Below are positions 35,012-43,742 of a stretch of 53,596 nucleotides of DNA, one piece after another. The notes under the pieces were generated by a model. The model was given only the letters and a program-made list of their open reading frames with translations. It had not been told where the DNA came from and ran no database searches. The stretch spans positions 1 to 53,596 of the forward strand of contig JANYAE010000036.1 of assembly GCA_025355105.1 (NCBI GenBank), written 5' to 3'. A program made the position numbers and the translations under genes. The stretch is from Pseudomonadota bacterium (lineage in GTDB: Bacteria; Pseudomonadota; Gammaproteobacteria; Steroidobacterales; Steroidobacteraceae). Numbering within the stretch: the first letter of the stretch is position 1; each line of letters begins with the position of its first letter.

Positions 35012-36712
35012 CTACGGCGCCGCAGCCGGGATGAAATAGAGGTCGATGGTCTTGCCGACGCGCTCGCGGCGCGGGTAGGGCGTGAGCCAGTCGAAGTGGC
35101 GCGGCGCCTCGGCGCGCGCCAGCGCGCTGACCGCGACCCAGCCGGTCGCGCGCTGGTCCGGGCCGAGCAGCGCGTACGGCGGCAAGCCCTCGCGGGTCAG
35201 GTCGGCAGAGCCTGAGTACGCGAGCGCGACGAACGGCACCTTCAGCTCGTGTAGCCGCGCGATCAGGCGCTTCAGGTCTTGACCCCAGTCGAGGTCGGAG
35301 TCGACCACCACGTGCTCCGGGTCGGCGACCAGCACGTTGAAGTAGGCGAGATAGTCAGGCCAGGCGCGCACCAGCGTCGTCGCCTGCATGAGTATCAGCG
35401 CCGCGAGCCCGCCGGCCAGCAGCTGGCGGCGGATGCCGGCGGCGGATCGGCCGACGAAGGCCTGCGCGCACGCCAGCGTGTAGGCGGCGCCGACGGCGAG
35501 CAGCGGATAGAGCACGATGATGTGGCGCACGCCGATGTTGATGTGGCTGAAGGTGCTCGCGAACACCGTCAGCGCGACGAAGATGACCGGCAACGCGAGC
35601 CGCCGAGCATCGCGCGCGCGGATCCCGTCGCGCGCCAGCAGCAGCAGGCCCGGCGCGCCCAGCAGCTGCAGCGGCAGCGGCGTCTTGGCCGCGAGCGTGA
35701 CCAGGTAGAAGTACCACCAGCCGTTCAGTCGCTCCTCGCCGAGCAGGTACGACAGGTGGCCGGTGTCGTTGTGGACCGTGACCGCCTCGATGCCGCCGAG
35801 ATACCACTGCAGCGCCTCGGGCACCGGGAACTGCGCGAACAGCGCGTAGGCCCAGTCGTGCAGCGTGCCCTTGGCGCCGAACACCCACCACAGCGCCTGG
35901 TTGAACTTGTGCGTCTCGTCGGTGAGGTAGATGAAGCGGCCGCCGTAGGCCAGCGTCAGCACGGCGCCGACGGCGAGCACGACGAGCGCCGCGCCGGCGA
36001 GCCAGCTCGCGCGCGCCACCGGCGGCGACGCATCTGCCCTGCCCTCGCGCTCCCAGTAGCGCAGCAGCGCCAGGGCGCCGGCACCCAGGCCGCAGAACGG
36101 GATCGCCGAGAGCTTGGTGCCGAGCGCGAGGCCGAGCGTAAGCCCGAGCCAGAGCGCGGCACCCAGCCGGCCGGTCTCGAACCAGCGCAGCGTCGCGTAG
36201 AGCGCCAGCAGGCAGGTGGCGGCCGCCGGCACGTCGAGCGTCGCGAGCGCGCCGTGGCCGAGGATGACGGGGGTGGTCGCGGTGAACGCGGCGGCGCCGA
36301 GCGCGCCCCAGCGACCGAGCACCGTCCGCCCCCAGAAGTAACTCATGACGACCAGTAGCGCGAGGAACGGCAGCGCGCCGGCGCGCGCCAGCGTCAGGTA
36401 AAGATCGTAGTGACCGCTGCCGTAGAGGATCGCGAGCCCCTCCGGCTTGCCGTCCGGCGGCGCCTTGCCCTGCGAGCGCGCGCCGGCGAGGTAGGGACCG
36501 ACCGCGAGCGCGAGCCGTCCGAGCGGCGGGTGCTGGATGTCGTAGACGTAGTGACCGCGATCGAGCAGCGACAGTCCCGCGGCCAGGTGCTCCGGCTCAT
36601 CCCAGGTCTGGTCGAAGACGTGCCAGGTGGAGGCGGCGAGGCCGAGCGCGAGCAGCACGACGAGCGCCAGGGCGATCGGCAGCGTCAGGCGGGCGCGGAG
36701 CAGCTCGGACAT
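35012..36712 (-). CDS. PMT/ArnT-like membrane glycosyltransferase (GT39/PMT_2)
   Basis: 566 residues with about 10-12 membrane segments. The first periplasmic loop carries the acidic 'DQTWDEPEHLAAG' (Asp-Glu at 38-39) and 'YDIQHPPLGRLAL', the signature of dolichyl/undecaprenyl-phosphate sugar transferases of the PMT_2 superfamily. Further motifs are 'HNDTGHLSYLLGEERL' and 'NIGVRHIIVLYPLLAVGAAY'. It should move a sugar from a polyprenyl-phosphate donor onto a lipid or protein on the periplasmic side. Its stop abuts the ATPase ATG, so it heads the ABC-lipocalin operon; that suggests the exported molecule may be glycosylated. Confidence 0.9.
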   Translation of the reverse strand: MSELLRARLTLPIALALVVLLALGLAASTWHVFDQTWDEPEHLAAGLSLLDRGHYVYDIQHPPLGRLALAVGPYLAGARSQGKAPPDGKPEGLAILYGSGHYDLYLTLARAGALPFLALLVVMSYFWGRTVLGRWGALGAAAFTATTPVILGHGALATLDVPAAATCLLALYATLRWFETGRLGAALWLGLTLGLALGTKLSAIPFCGLGAGALALLRYWEREGRADASPPVARASWLAGAALVVLAVGAVLTLAYGGRFIYLTDETHKFNQALWWVFGAKGTLHDWAYALFAQFPVPEALQWYLGGIEAVTVHNDTGHLSYLLGEERLNGWWYFYLVTLAAKTPLPLQLLGAPGLLLLARDGIRARDARRLALPVIFVALTVFASTFSHINIGVRHIIVLYPLLAVGAAYTLACAQAFVGRSAAGIRRQLLAGGLAALILMQATTLVRAWPDYLAYFNVLVADPEHVVVDSDLDWGQDLKRLIARLHELKVPFVALAYSGSADLTREGLPPYALLGPDQRATGWVAVSALARAEAPRHFDWLTPYPRRERVGKTIDLYFIPAAAP

Positions 36713-36792
36713 GAAGGTCGACCGGGTGGCCAGCGCCCATGATAGCGAGGCAGGCGTGAAAACCGCCTTAAGAATGTCTATCCTGCGCGCCG

Positions 36793-37371
36793 ATGGAAGC
36801 CTTTCTCGTCTCGGCGGGTGTGGTCGCGCTCGCCGAGATCGGCGACAAGACGCAGCTGCTCGCGTTCGTGCTGGCGGCGCGCTTTCGCCAGCCGCTGCCG
36901 ATCATCGCCGGCATCTTCTGCGCCACGATCGTCAACCACACGCTGGCCGGCGCCGTCGGTGGCTGGCTGCTGGTGGCGCTTGGCCCCGAGACGCTGCGCT
37001 GGGTGCTCGCGCTGTCGTTCTTCGCGATGGCGGTCTGGATCCTGATCCCGGACCGGCTCGACGAGGCCGACGCCAAGACACCGCAACGCTTCGGCGCCTT
37101 CGGCACCACGGTGATCACGTTCTTCCTGGCGGAGATGGGCGACAAGACCCAGCTGGCGACGGTCGCGCTGGCGGCCAAGTACGGTTCGGTGGTCGCCGTG
37201 GTCGCCGGCACGACGCTCGGCATGCTGCTCGCGGACGTGCCGGCGGTGCTGGTCAGCAAGCACCTCACCGGCCGGCTGCCGACCCGTCTTGTGCACGCGG
37301 TCGCGGCGGCTATCTTCGCGGCGCTCGGGATCGCGGTGCTGGTGCGCGGCACCGCCGGGTTGCTGGGATAG
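36793..37371 (+). CDS. UPF0016/GDT1-family cation transporter
   Basis: 192 residues, six membrane segments in two copies of the family motif E-x-G-D-K-[TS]: 'VALAEIGDKTQLLAF' and 'FFLAEMGDKTQLATVALAAK'. The family includes yeast Gdt1, human TMEM165 and bacterial Mn exporters (MneA/MntX-like). It probably exports Mn2+ or Ca2+ from the cytoplasm. The start is the only ATG in frame near the family N-terminus. No yybP-ykoY manganese riboswitch can be recognised in the 80 bases upstream. It is divergent from the glycosyltransferase operon. Confidence 0.93.
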   Translation: MEAFLVSAGVVALAEIGDKTQLLAFVLAARFRQPLPIIAGIFCATIVNHTLAGAVGGWLLVALGPETLRWVLALSFFAMAVWILIPDRLDEADAKTPQRFGAFGTTVITFFLAEMGDKTQLATVALAAKYGSVVAVVAGTTLGMLLADVPAVLVSKHLTGRLPTRLVHAVAAAIFAALGIAVLVRGTAGLLG

Positions 37372-37407
37372 CCGAGGTCCAGTATTCTCCCGCGCCTCCG
37401 CACCGGC

Positions 37408-37482
37408 GGGCGCGTAGCTCAGCGGTAGAGCACTTCCTTGACATGGAAGGGGTCACAGGTTCGATCCCTGTCGCGCCCACCA
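37408..37482 (+). tRNA. tRNA-Val(GAC), CCA encoded
   Basis: Acceptor stem GGGCGCG/CGCGCCC, D-arm 'GCTCAGCGGTAGAGC', anticodon stem CTTCC/GGAAG enclosing TTGACAT (anticodon GAC), T-arm 'CACAGGTTCGATCCCTGTC', and encoded CCA at 37480-37482 give a full cloverleaf. It borders the second accessory block (37.5-46.8 kb). Confidence 0.97.
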
Positions 37483-37759
37483 AAATCAATAGCTTAAGAG
37501 CGAAAGCTCCGCGAGTGTGAATTTGGTGTGAAAACCGGCCACCGCAGAGTTGCGGAGCCAGCCGAGAGAGGTTGGCTACTAATGAAGGTCCTTATCGCCT
37601 GGAGCGGCGACGGCAGCGAGACGCTGGCGTTGGGGCTCCATGCGTGGCTGTGACCTGCGATGCGATTCGCGGACCCGATGATGTTTGCAAGGAAGGCTCA
37701 CAACGCCGCGCACCGCCGCGAACCCGGTCCGTCACTAACGATGCCTCGCGCCCCGACCA
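37483..37759. other. Region 3' of tRNA-Val with no gene
   Basis: 277 bases after the tRNA and before the CadC-like regulator gene (which ends here on the minus strand). I see no integrase and no duplicate of the tRNA 3' end elsewhere in the window. Nothing coding is supported. Confidence 0.35.
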
Positions 37760-39754
37760 CTACCGGCAGACGGTGTGGCCCGCCTCACTCCGGCACATGT
37801 CCGGCCAGCCGAAGCGGTCCCAGTACCCCTCCGCGCCCAGCCCGCGCACGAAGTCGCTGAAATTGGGGTCGCGCCGCACCGCCGCGGCATCGGTCGAGAA
37901 CAGCAGTTCGAGGTCGTTGGCGCTGTGCTCGGCGAGCTTGCCGAAACTGCGCAGCGCCCGCACGGGGGACTCGAGTACCACCATGACCCCAAAATAGATC
38001 CGCAACGACACACCACCGGATTCCAGCAGTCGATCGAGCAGCGCAATCGCTGCTGAACGCTGCTCCGGGTGCCGGTAGGCCTCGAGAACGGGGTCCACCC
38101 AGACCTCGCTGCGCTGAACAGTCCGCTGCAGGACGTGCAACATCGTGGCGGCTTCAGCGTCCTTGTGTTCGTGCAGTTTCAGGATGATTTTGGTCTCCGG
38201 GTACGCCGCTTGCTCGAGTCCGAGTTCGCGCGCCAGCGCGAACTCACGCGCAGCCTCGGCGTCGCTTCCCTGCCACAGATCGATCACGCCGAGGCGATCG
38301 GCGATGACTGGCGCGAGCGGGTCGAGCTCCTGCGCGAGTCGCGCCTGCGCAGCAGAAGCGTTGAGGCGCCCGAGCGCGCCGAGCAGCTGAGAGTACTGCT
38401 GGCGCAAGTCAGAGTCGTTCGGATCGGCAGCGATCGCCGTGCGGAACGCCGTCTCGGCGTCGATCCACTGCCAGCGCTGGAATCCGAGGTAGGCGCGCAC
38501 GCCGGCGGTGATCGTCCGATTGCCGGCCAGCCGTTCGGCGCTGTCCAGCGCCCGGTCCGCGCGGGCGTCCATATCGACCGGGTCCTCGATCGAGTACGAC
38601 GGCAGCAGCGAGTACGCGGTAGCGAGCCCGACATAGGCCCGTGCGTAGGTCGGATCACGCCGGATCGCCGCGGAATACAGGTCGATGGCGAGGCGCAGCG
38701 CGTCCTCGCCGCGCTGCCGCACCTGGTGCGTGGCCCGCAGATAGAGGCGATACGCTTCGAGATCGCGGGCCGCGGGCTCGACGCTCGGAACGCCGATGAG
38801 GGCTTCCTGGCTAAACAGGCCGCCAAGCTCGCGGACCAGAGCGGAGGCGATGCTGCTCTGTATCGCGAAGATTTCTTCGGCACGGCGTTCGTAGATGCGC
38901 GACCACAGCAGCCGCGAGTCGCGCGTCGACACGAGCTGCACCGTGACCCGCAGCGCACCTCCCGGTGCAGGTCCGGCAACCGCGCCGTAGACAACCGCGT
39001 CGGCACCAAGCCTGCGGCCGGCGGTGACCGCTGCATCAAGCGATGTCGCCGCCCCCATCGCCGATGCACGCCCGAGTATGCGAAGGCGGCGAACCCTGGC
39101 CAGCGCGTCGACAATTTCGTCCGCAAGCTCGACGCCAACGTCGTGGCCGAATGCGGTTGCCGCACGCGTGTCGAATGGCAGAACGACGAGTCGGGTGACG
39201 GGCGCCGGCGGCGTGTCGGTAGCCGCCGCGCGGCGGTACACAGCGGCCCCACCGAGGCCCGCGACCAGCAACGCGGCCGCTAGCAGGGCCGCGACCGCTG
39301 GCCAGGACCATCGCGGACTCCGCAACCAAGTCGTCGCGACCACCGGGATGACGGCCGGCGCGGCGGCAACGGCCGGCGACACCGTGTCGCCGCCGGGCTG
39401 AACCAGCGGCTGGGGCATGGGGACCAGCTGGTATCCGATCTTCGCCACGGTGCGGATGAATCGCGGCTCGCGCGAGTCGTCTGCAAACGACGAACGCAGC
39501 AGCGAGATGCAACGCGACAGCGCTTCGTCCGACACGACGCGACCGTCCCACACCTCGGCAAGAAACTCGTCGCGAGTGACGACCTCCCCGGCATGCCGGG
39601 CGAGGCAGGTCAGTACGCCCATCACGCGCGGCTCGACATGAATAGGCGCGGCCGTCGCATCACCGCGATGCAGCAATGTGCACTGCCGCGGGCGTACCTC
39701 CCAGTCCGCCAGGAGGAATCCCGAGTCAAACCCGCCGCGCCGCTCCACCCCCAT
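37760..39754 (-). CDS. CadC/ToxR-like membrane transcriptional regulator with TolB-like and TPR tail
   Basis: 664 residues from the ATG at 39754, chosen for its GAGGAG ribosome site seven bases upstream; the frame is open to 39796 without one. Residues about 10-110 form an OmpR/CadC-type winged helix ('HVEPRVMGVLTCLARHAGEV', 'LAEVWDGRVVSDEALSRCI', 'RFIRTVAKIGYQLVP'). A membrane segment follows at about 152-172 ('VAALLAAALLVAGLGGAAVY'), then a periplasmic TolB/adenylate-cyclase-N-like domain ('RLVVLPFDTRAA', 'AVVYGAVAGPAPGGALRVTV') and TPR repeats. Like CadC and ToxR it should bind DNA while membrane-anchored, sensing through its periplasmic part. It is divergent from the SGNH-like/RCC1/lipoprotein genes, its likely target. 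Confidence 0.92.
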   Translation of the reverse strand: MGVERRGGFDSGFLLADWEVRPRQCTLLHRGDATAAPIHVEPRVMGVLTCLARHAGEVVTRDEFLAEVWDGRVVSDEALSRCISLLRSSFADDSREPRFIRTVAKIGYQLVPMPQPLVQPGGDTVSPAVAAAPAVIPVVATTWLRSPRWSWPAVAALLAAALLVAGLGGAAVYRRAAATDTPPAPVTRLVVLPFDTRAATAFGHDVGVELADEIVDALARVRRLRILGRASAMGAATSLDAAVTAGRRLGADAVVYGAVAGPAPGGALRVTVQLVSTRDSRLLWSRIYERRAEEIFAIQSSIASALVRELGGLFSQEALIGVPSVEPAARDLEAYRLYLRATHQVRQRGEDALRLAIDLYSAAIRRDPTYARAYVGLATAYSLLPSYSIEDPVDMDARADRALDSAERLAGNRTITAGVRAYLGFQRWQWIDAETAFRTAIAADPNDSDLRQQYSQLLGALGRLNASAAQARLAQELDPLAPVIADRLGVIDLWQGSDAEAAREFALARELGLEQAAYPETKIILKLHEHKDAEAATMLHVLQRTVQRSEVWVDPVLEAYRHPEQRSAAIALLDRLLESGGVSLRIYFGVMVVLESPVRALRSFGKLAEHSANDLELLFSTDAAAVRRDPNFSDFVRGLGAEGYWDRFGWPDMCRSEAGHTVCR

Positions 39755-39952
39755 GCGCTGGCTCCTCGCGGTCGCCACGGTCATGCGTGGCGGCATTTGA
39801 TCGGCGCGCTTCCATTCTTCGCCGACCTAAGCATTCCATCAGGAAAAGATCACGACGGATCGCCGAGACATCATGCAATGCCGGGCGCGGAAGGACAGCG
39901 TAGCGGACCGCAGGTGAACGCTGTGAAAGCCCACGCCCCACGGAGACTCTAC

Positions 39953-40189
39953 ATGTTGCGAACCGTTCGCAGTTGCACGATCGCCTGTGTGATCGCGCTG
40001 GTCGGGATCGGGACCGCGCACGCGGCCGCCGCGCCGGGGCGGATCATCGCATTCGGTGACAGCTTTCCGGACCCAGGCGACTACGACCACTGGAACGCGA
40101 TCCACCCAACCGAGGCCGGTCACGCGGTCATCCCGACCGCAGCCCCCGATCCGATTCGGTCGCTCAGCCGACGGATGGACTGCCCGTGA
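39953..40189 (+). CDS. 78-residue SGNH-like protein with block I fused to block V
   Basis: ATG at 39953 preceded by GGAGA. A signal peptide ('TIACVIALVGIGTAHAAAA', residues 8-26) is followed by 'GRIIAFGDSFPDPG', the block I (GDSL) nucleophile motif of SGNH hydrolases. Immediately after comes 'DYDHWNAIHPTEAGHAVI', the block V motif with the catalytic Asp and His. Blocks II and III, normally about 200 residues in between, are missing, so it cannot be an ordinary esterase. The join is in frame and the gene keeps a good start. It may be an internal deletion relic or a short functional peptide. Its TGA overlaps the GTG of the RCC1 gene (GTGA). Confidence 0.7.
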   Translation: MLRTVRSCTIACVIALVGIGTAHAAAAPGRIIAFGDSFPDPGDYDHWNAIHPTEAGHAVIPTAAPDPIRSLSRRMDCP

Positions 40190-41421
40190 TAGTGATTGCC
40201 GGTCGGCGGCTCGCCAACCGTGGCAGGCAGGCGGCAGCCACCACGATCGCTGTTGCGAACGCCGTGCTCGCCGGCGCCTGCCAGATACCTGCCAGTGACC
40301 TCGGCTTGCATTCCGACGCCGCCGTAAACGTCCACTCGGTGCCGGTCGCGGTCGTGACGCAATCGCGCTTCCACGACCTGGCGGCCGGCTACCTGCATGT
40401 CTGCGGCATCTTGCCGATCGGGACGATCGAGTGCTGGGGCAGCGACGAATATCAGCAGCTCGGCGCCGTCACCGGCCTCACGCTGTGCGATCACGGCGCG
40501 ACCGCCTGCAGCCCCATGCCGCTCACCGTCGAGGCGACCACGCCATTCACGCACGTGGCCGCGTCGCTGCGGCACTCGTGCGCCGTCGACGTCGCCGGTC
40601 AGGGCTGGTGCTGGGGATACGGTGTCGGTGGGGCGCTCGGTAATGGGCTCGCCACGAGCAGCGACACGGCAGTGCCGGTGGCGTCCGCCACGCCATTTTC
40701 CGAGATCGTCCTCGGCGGGACGGGCCTGATCAGCTGCGGCCTCACCACGGCCAGGGTCGCCGTGTGCTGGGGCGCCGGCGGTGGCGGCGGTGGCCTTGGC
40801 GACGGGACGACCGCTGGGTCGGACGCACCCGTGCCCGTGTCGGGCGGGCTCGAATTCCACACGCTCGCCGTCGGCGACGAGCACGCGTGCGGCCTCGTTG
40901 CGAGCGGCGCGGCGTACTGCTGGGGTCATGATCACTACGGCGCGCTCGGTACCGGCGTTCCTGGCGCGAGCAGCGTTCCGCTGCCGGTGGCCGGAGGCCT
41001 GTCGTTCACCGCGCTGAGTGCGGGCCTCGCGCACACCTGCGGGCTCGGCGTTGACGGCCGTGCTTACTGCTGGGGATTCCCGCCATCGGTCGGATCCATC
41101 GTCAGCGGCCAGGTTGTCCTCACTCCGACTGCGGTCGCCGGCGACCATGCCTTTACGCTTCTGAGCGCCGGCGGCAACGCGACCTGTGCGCTGGAGGCCG
41201 ACGGCAGTGCCTGGTGCTGGGGCCAGAACGGCGGCGGCGTACTCGGCGACGGCACGCAGGTCGACCGACCGCAGCCGGTCCGAGTGCGGACGACCGTCCC
41301 GTTCGTGCTGATCCGAGTCGGCGGCGTGCAGGCCTGCGCGCTCGACGCCGGCGGCGTCGCGTACTGCTGGGGCTTGAATACGTTTGGCTCCGTCGGGCAG
41401 CCGCCGGACGGCGGCTCCTGA
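40186..41421 (+). CDS. Exported RCC1-repeat beta-propeller protein with paired cysteines
   Basis: 411 residues from the GTG at 40186, overlapping the previous stop. The N-terminus has a hydrophobic stretch ending 'AVLAGACQIP'; it is either a signal peptide or a lipoprotein signal with an imperfect lipobox. The rest is about seven RCC1-like blades, each with a 'C-x-W-G' strand and an upstream 'H-x-C-x-L' or 'H-A-C-G-L' ('HTCGLGVDGRAYCWG', 'HACGLVASGAAYCWG', 'NATCALEADGSAWCWG'). The repeating cysteine pairs suggest a disulfide per blade, typical of exported bacterial RCC1 proteins. Function unknown; probably binds a protein or polysaccharide outside the cytoplasm. Confidence 0.88.
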   Translation: MIVIAGRRLANRGRQAAATTIAVANAVLAGACQIPASDLGLHSDAAVNVHSVPVAVVTQSRFHDLAAGYLHVCGILPIGTIECWGSDEYQQLGAVTGLTLCDHGATACSPMPLTVEATTPFTHVAASLRHSCAVDVAGQGWCWGYGVGGALGNGLATSSDTAVPVASATPFSEIVLGGTGLISCGLTTARVAVCWGAGGGGGGLGDGTTAGSDAPVPVSGGLEFHTLAVGDEHACGLVASGAAYCWGHDHYGALGTGVPGASSVPLPVAGGLSFTALSAGLAHTCGLGVDGRAYCWGFPPSVGSIVSGQVVLTPTAVAGDHAFTLLSAGGNATCALEADGSAWCWGQNGGGVLGDGTQVDRPQPVRVRTTVPFVLIRVGGVQACALDAGGVAYCWGLNTFGSVGQPPDGGS

Positions 41422-41452
41422 TGATCCTCGCTCAAGCCAATGGAGTCTGTCC

Positions 41453-41830
41453 ATGAGAAGCATCGTCGTCTTCGTGACACTGCTCAATCTGGTCGCTTGC
41501 ACGACGTTGCGGACCGTCGACGGCGCGCCGTCCGATTTGCAGGCGCGGATCGCGAGCGGCAGCGTACTCGCCTCCGGGACGCACGCCGTGATAACGACCA
41601 GCGACGGCCATACCCACGCGCTGGTCGTGTTGCGCGTGGCGGACGGGACGATCACCGGCGCGAACGAGGCGGTCGCCATCAGCGATGTCGTCGAGGTTCG
41701 CAAGGAGGAGTTCAGCAAGGGCAAGACGATCGCGCTATGCGTTGCTATCGGCGCCGCGATCGTGACCGGTGCCCTCTATCTCGCAGTGCAGCACAGCGGC
41801 GGTTTCACGCTGGCTGCCACCAGCCCGTGA
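41453..41830 (+). CDS. Small lipoprotein with C-terminal membrane segment
   Basis: 125 residues from the ATG at 41453 (ribosome site GGAG). A lipobox 'LVAC' gives Cys16. Residues 25-90 are mostly beta ('GTHAVITTSDGHTHALVVLR', 'VAISDVVEVRKEE'). Residues 96-112 are a hydrophobic, glycine-rich segment ('IALCVAIGAAIVTGALYLAV'), so the protein may be fixed at both ends. The pattern resembles small lipoproteins that carry a DUF-type SH3-like fold. It follows the RCC1 gene by 31 bases and is probably in the same operon. Confidence 0.75.
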   Translation: MRSIVVFVTLLNLVACTTLRTVDGAPSDLQARIASGSVLASGTHAVITTSDGHTHALVVLRVADGTITGANEAVAISDVVEVRKEEFSKGKTIALCVAIGAAIVTGALYLAVQHSGGFTLAATSP

Positions 41831-42082
41831 TCGCGCGGCCGCCGCAGCCCGCGGCGCCGATCATCAGCAAGCTGCAAGCCGCGGCGGAGGATTCCGAATG
41901 GAATCGTTGAGTCAACGAAACCACCGCGCGCGACCCGTCGTCGTCGTCATTCCCAATTCGACCGCGTGGGGCCGTCACCGCCGATTGCCGAGCAACATTT
42001 CGTCCGGCGGCCTGTCGCTGCGCAGCCTGTGCCCTTCAGGTCTGCACCAATGCGTGACCAACTCGACCGGCGAGGACTCATC
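41831..42082. other. Intergenic region before toxin-antitoxin pair
   Basis: 252 bases with short ORFs but no supported gene. A low-GC patch begins near 42083 where the antitoxin promoter lies. Confidence 0.3.
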
Positions 42083-42112
42083 TGGCCATTTATGATTGAT
42101 GTATGGCCATTT
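42083..42112 (+). promoter_or_regulatory. Probable Phd operator and promoter: direct repeat TGGCCATTT
   Basis: TGGCCATTT occurs at 42083-42091 and again at 42104-42112, 21 bases apart, two turns of the helix. TATGAT at 42091-42096 between them is a good -10 box. The second copy overlaps the antitoxin start codon. Phd/YefM antitoxins usually repress their own promoter by binding paired sites such as this. Confidence 0.5.
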
Positions 42113-42348
42113 CAGTAACCAAGTTTAAGAACTCCTGTTTGGACGTCATTCGCCGCGTCGAAGCGACAGGACAAGCGATGGCCATCACCCGGCGCGGCAA
42201 GGTCGTCGCGCGAATTGCGCCATCGTTCCAGGCATCCCAAGACGTGGATGCTCAGCCGTGGGCGCAGCTTCGCGCGCTCGGAGGCCGGTTGCTTGCCGAG
42301 CCGGTTGAGTCCGTGGTCCACGAGCGGGACTTCGATGCCCTGCGTTGA
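42103..42348 (+). CDS. Phd/YefM-family antitoxin
   Basis: 81 residues from the ATG at 42103. 'MAISVTKFKNSCLDVIRRVE' and 'QAMAITRRGKVVARIAPS' are the N-terminal DNA-binding/dimerisation fold of Phd/YefM antitoxins. The C-terminal tail ('LLAEPVESVVHERDFDALR') should wrap the toxin. Its stop overlaps the TTG start of the PIN-domain gene, giving a standard coupled pair. Confidence 0.9.
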   Translation: MAISVTKFKNSCLDVIRRVEATGQAMAITRRGKVVARIAPSFQASQDVDAQPWAQLRALGGRLLAEPVESVVHERDFDALR

Positions 42349-42746
42349 GCTTGCTGCTCGACACGCATGTCTGGCTCTGGTGGCTGACCCCTGACTCGCC
42401 GCTCACACCGAAAGAGCGGAACGCTCTCGACGCCGCCGCCGAGGTCGGCAGCGCGTGCCTTGCGGCGATCAGTATGTGGGAAACAAAACTGCTCCACTCC
42501 AAGCGACGGTTGACGCTGCCGTTGCCATTCGCCGACTGGTTGACGCGTGCGACGGAGTCCCGCGTGCTGACGGTTCTACCGCTCGACCGGGAGGTCGTCA
42601 TCGCGCCGGATGCGCGACTCGCGCGATTTCAAGGTGATCCGGCCGATCGCTTGATCGTCGCGACGGACCGCGTGCACGCCCTGCCGCTGGCGACGCGCGA
42701 CCGTGCCATTCGGCGCTCGCGAACGATCAAGCTCTGGTCCGTCTAA
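42345..42746 (+). CDS. PIN-domain toxin (VapC-like ribonuclease)
   Basis: 133 residues from the TTG at 42345. The PIN acidic residues are visible: 'LLLDTHVWLWWL' (first Asp), 'SMWETKLLH' (Glu), and 'GDPADRLIVATDRV' with the third and fourth Asp positions. VapC toxins cut tRNA or rRNA; they are neutralised by the neighbouring antitoxin. Pairing a Phd-type antitoxin with a PIN toxin is common. The overlap with the antitoxin gene supports co-translation. Confidence 0.92.
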   Translation: MSLLLDTHVWLWWLTPDSPLTPKERNALDAAAEVGSACLAAISMWETKLLHSKRRLTLPLPFADWLTRATESRVLTVLPLDREVVIAPDARLARFQGDPADRLIVATDRVHALPLATRDRAIRRSRTIKLWSV

Positions 42747-43742
42747 GGGCGTGGGCGCGCGCGGCCTCAATTGAACGCGGTTCCTGACTCGGGCCCCACC
42801 GGCGGGATCCGCGACGACTTCATCGGACGCCGACGGTCGGCTCTGACGGGAAGTCGACCGACGGGTTCAGCTCGCTCGCTGGCACCGCCGACTCGGCGCC
42901 GGCAGCGACCCGCTTTGCGGCCGGTCGCGCCGCATCCAGAATGCACTTGCCGACCATCTCCGGGACGGCGCGCGACGGCTGTTAAGAGGTCACGGCCCGA
43001 CCCTTCGGATGGCTCAGGACTTCGCGGCCGCCGGAGCCGAGCGTTTCTTCGGCCACAGACGTGACCGGGTGGGCCGAGCCCTCACCGACGGCATCCTCGA
43101 CGATCGTGGAGTTCTTGATCGTGAAGACGGGCCAGCTGGCGGGTTCACCGCGGAACACCTTGGCCGAGGTCGGGCCCGCGTAGACACTGCGGCGCGTCGG
43201 CTCGGAGCGGTCGATCCGGCTGTCCACACGCTGTAGATCTGCTTCGGCCAGCGCCACGTCGATCACGTCGGTCGCTGACGCGCGCGGCTTCTACCCAGAG
43301 CCCGAGTTGCGCCGGCCGGTGCTGACTGGCGCACCGAATATTCCCCGCGGCGAATCCAGCGACCCGCGTGACGGCCGCAAATCGCCACGCCGCTTGGACC
43401 TTGGCCATGCGTCTGCCAGCCGGCACGCCTCGTCGAACGATGCCATCAAGCACGCACTCTGACGCTGCCGCACCGGCCATTTGGGCGAACAACGGGGTCG
43501 GCGCAGTCTGAATAGTCCGATCGCGTGGACGATCCGGCCGCATGGCCAAGGGGCGCCAACGCGACAATCCTCGATGGCCGAGGCAACGCCGCCGGCTGCG
43601 GCTGACCCGAGATCGCTGAGTGGACGGTGTCCGCTCAATCGACCGAAACATCGGGTCGCGGCCCTCGGAACGGACTTGAGCCCCCCCCGCTTTGCTATCG
43701 TGGCAGCTGCGCAACGGCAATCTGCGACAGGAGCCTGCCACA
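42747..43742. other. Gene-poor kilobase after the toxin gene
   Basis: About 1 kb in which no ORF is convincingly coding. A minus-strand ORF at 42982-43266 (94 codons) has less repetitive composition than the rest and could be a small hypothetical gene, but it lacks a ribosome site and a family match. Other ORFs (43145-43987 minus, 43481-43990 plus) read as high-GC noise. A run of eight cytosines sits at 43681-43688 ahead of the next gene. Confidence 0.4.
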
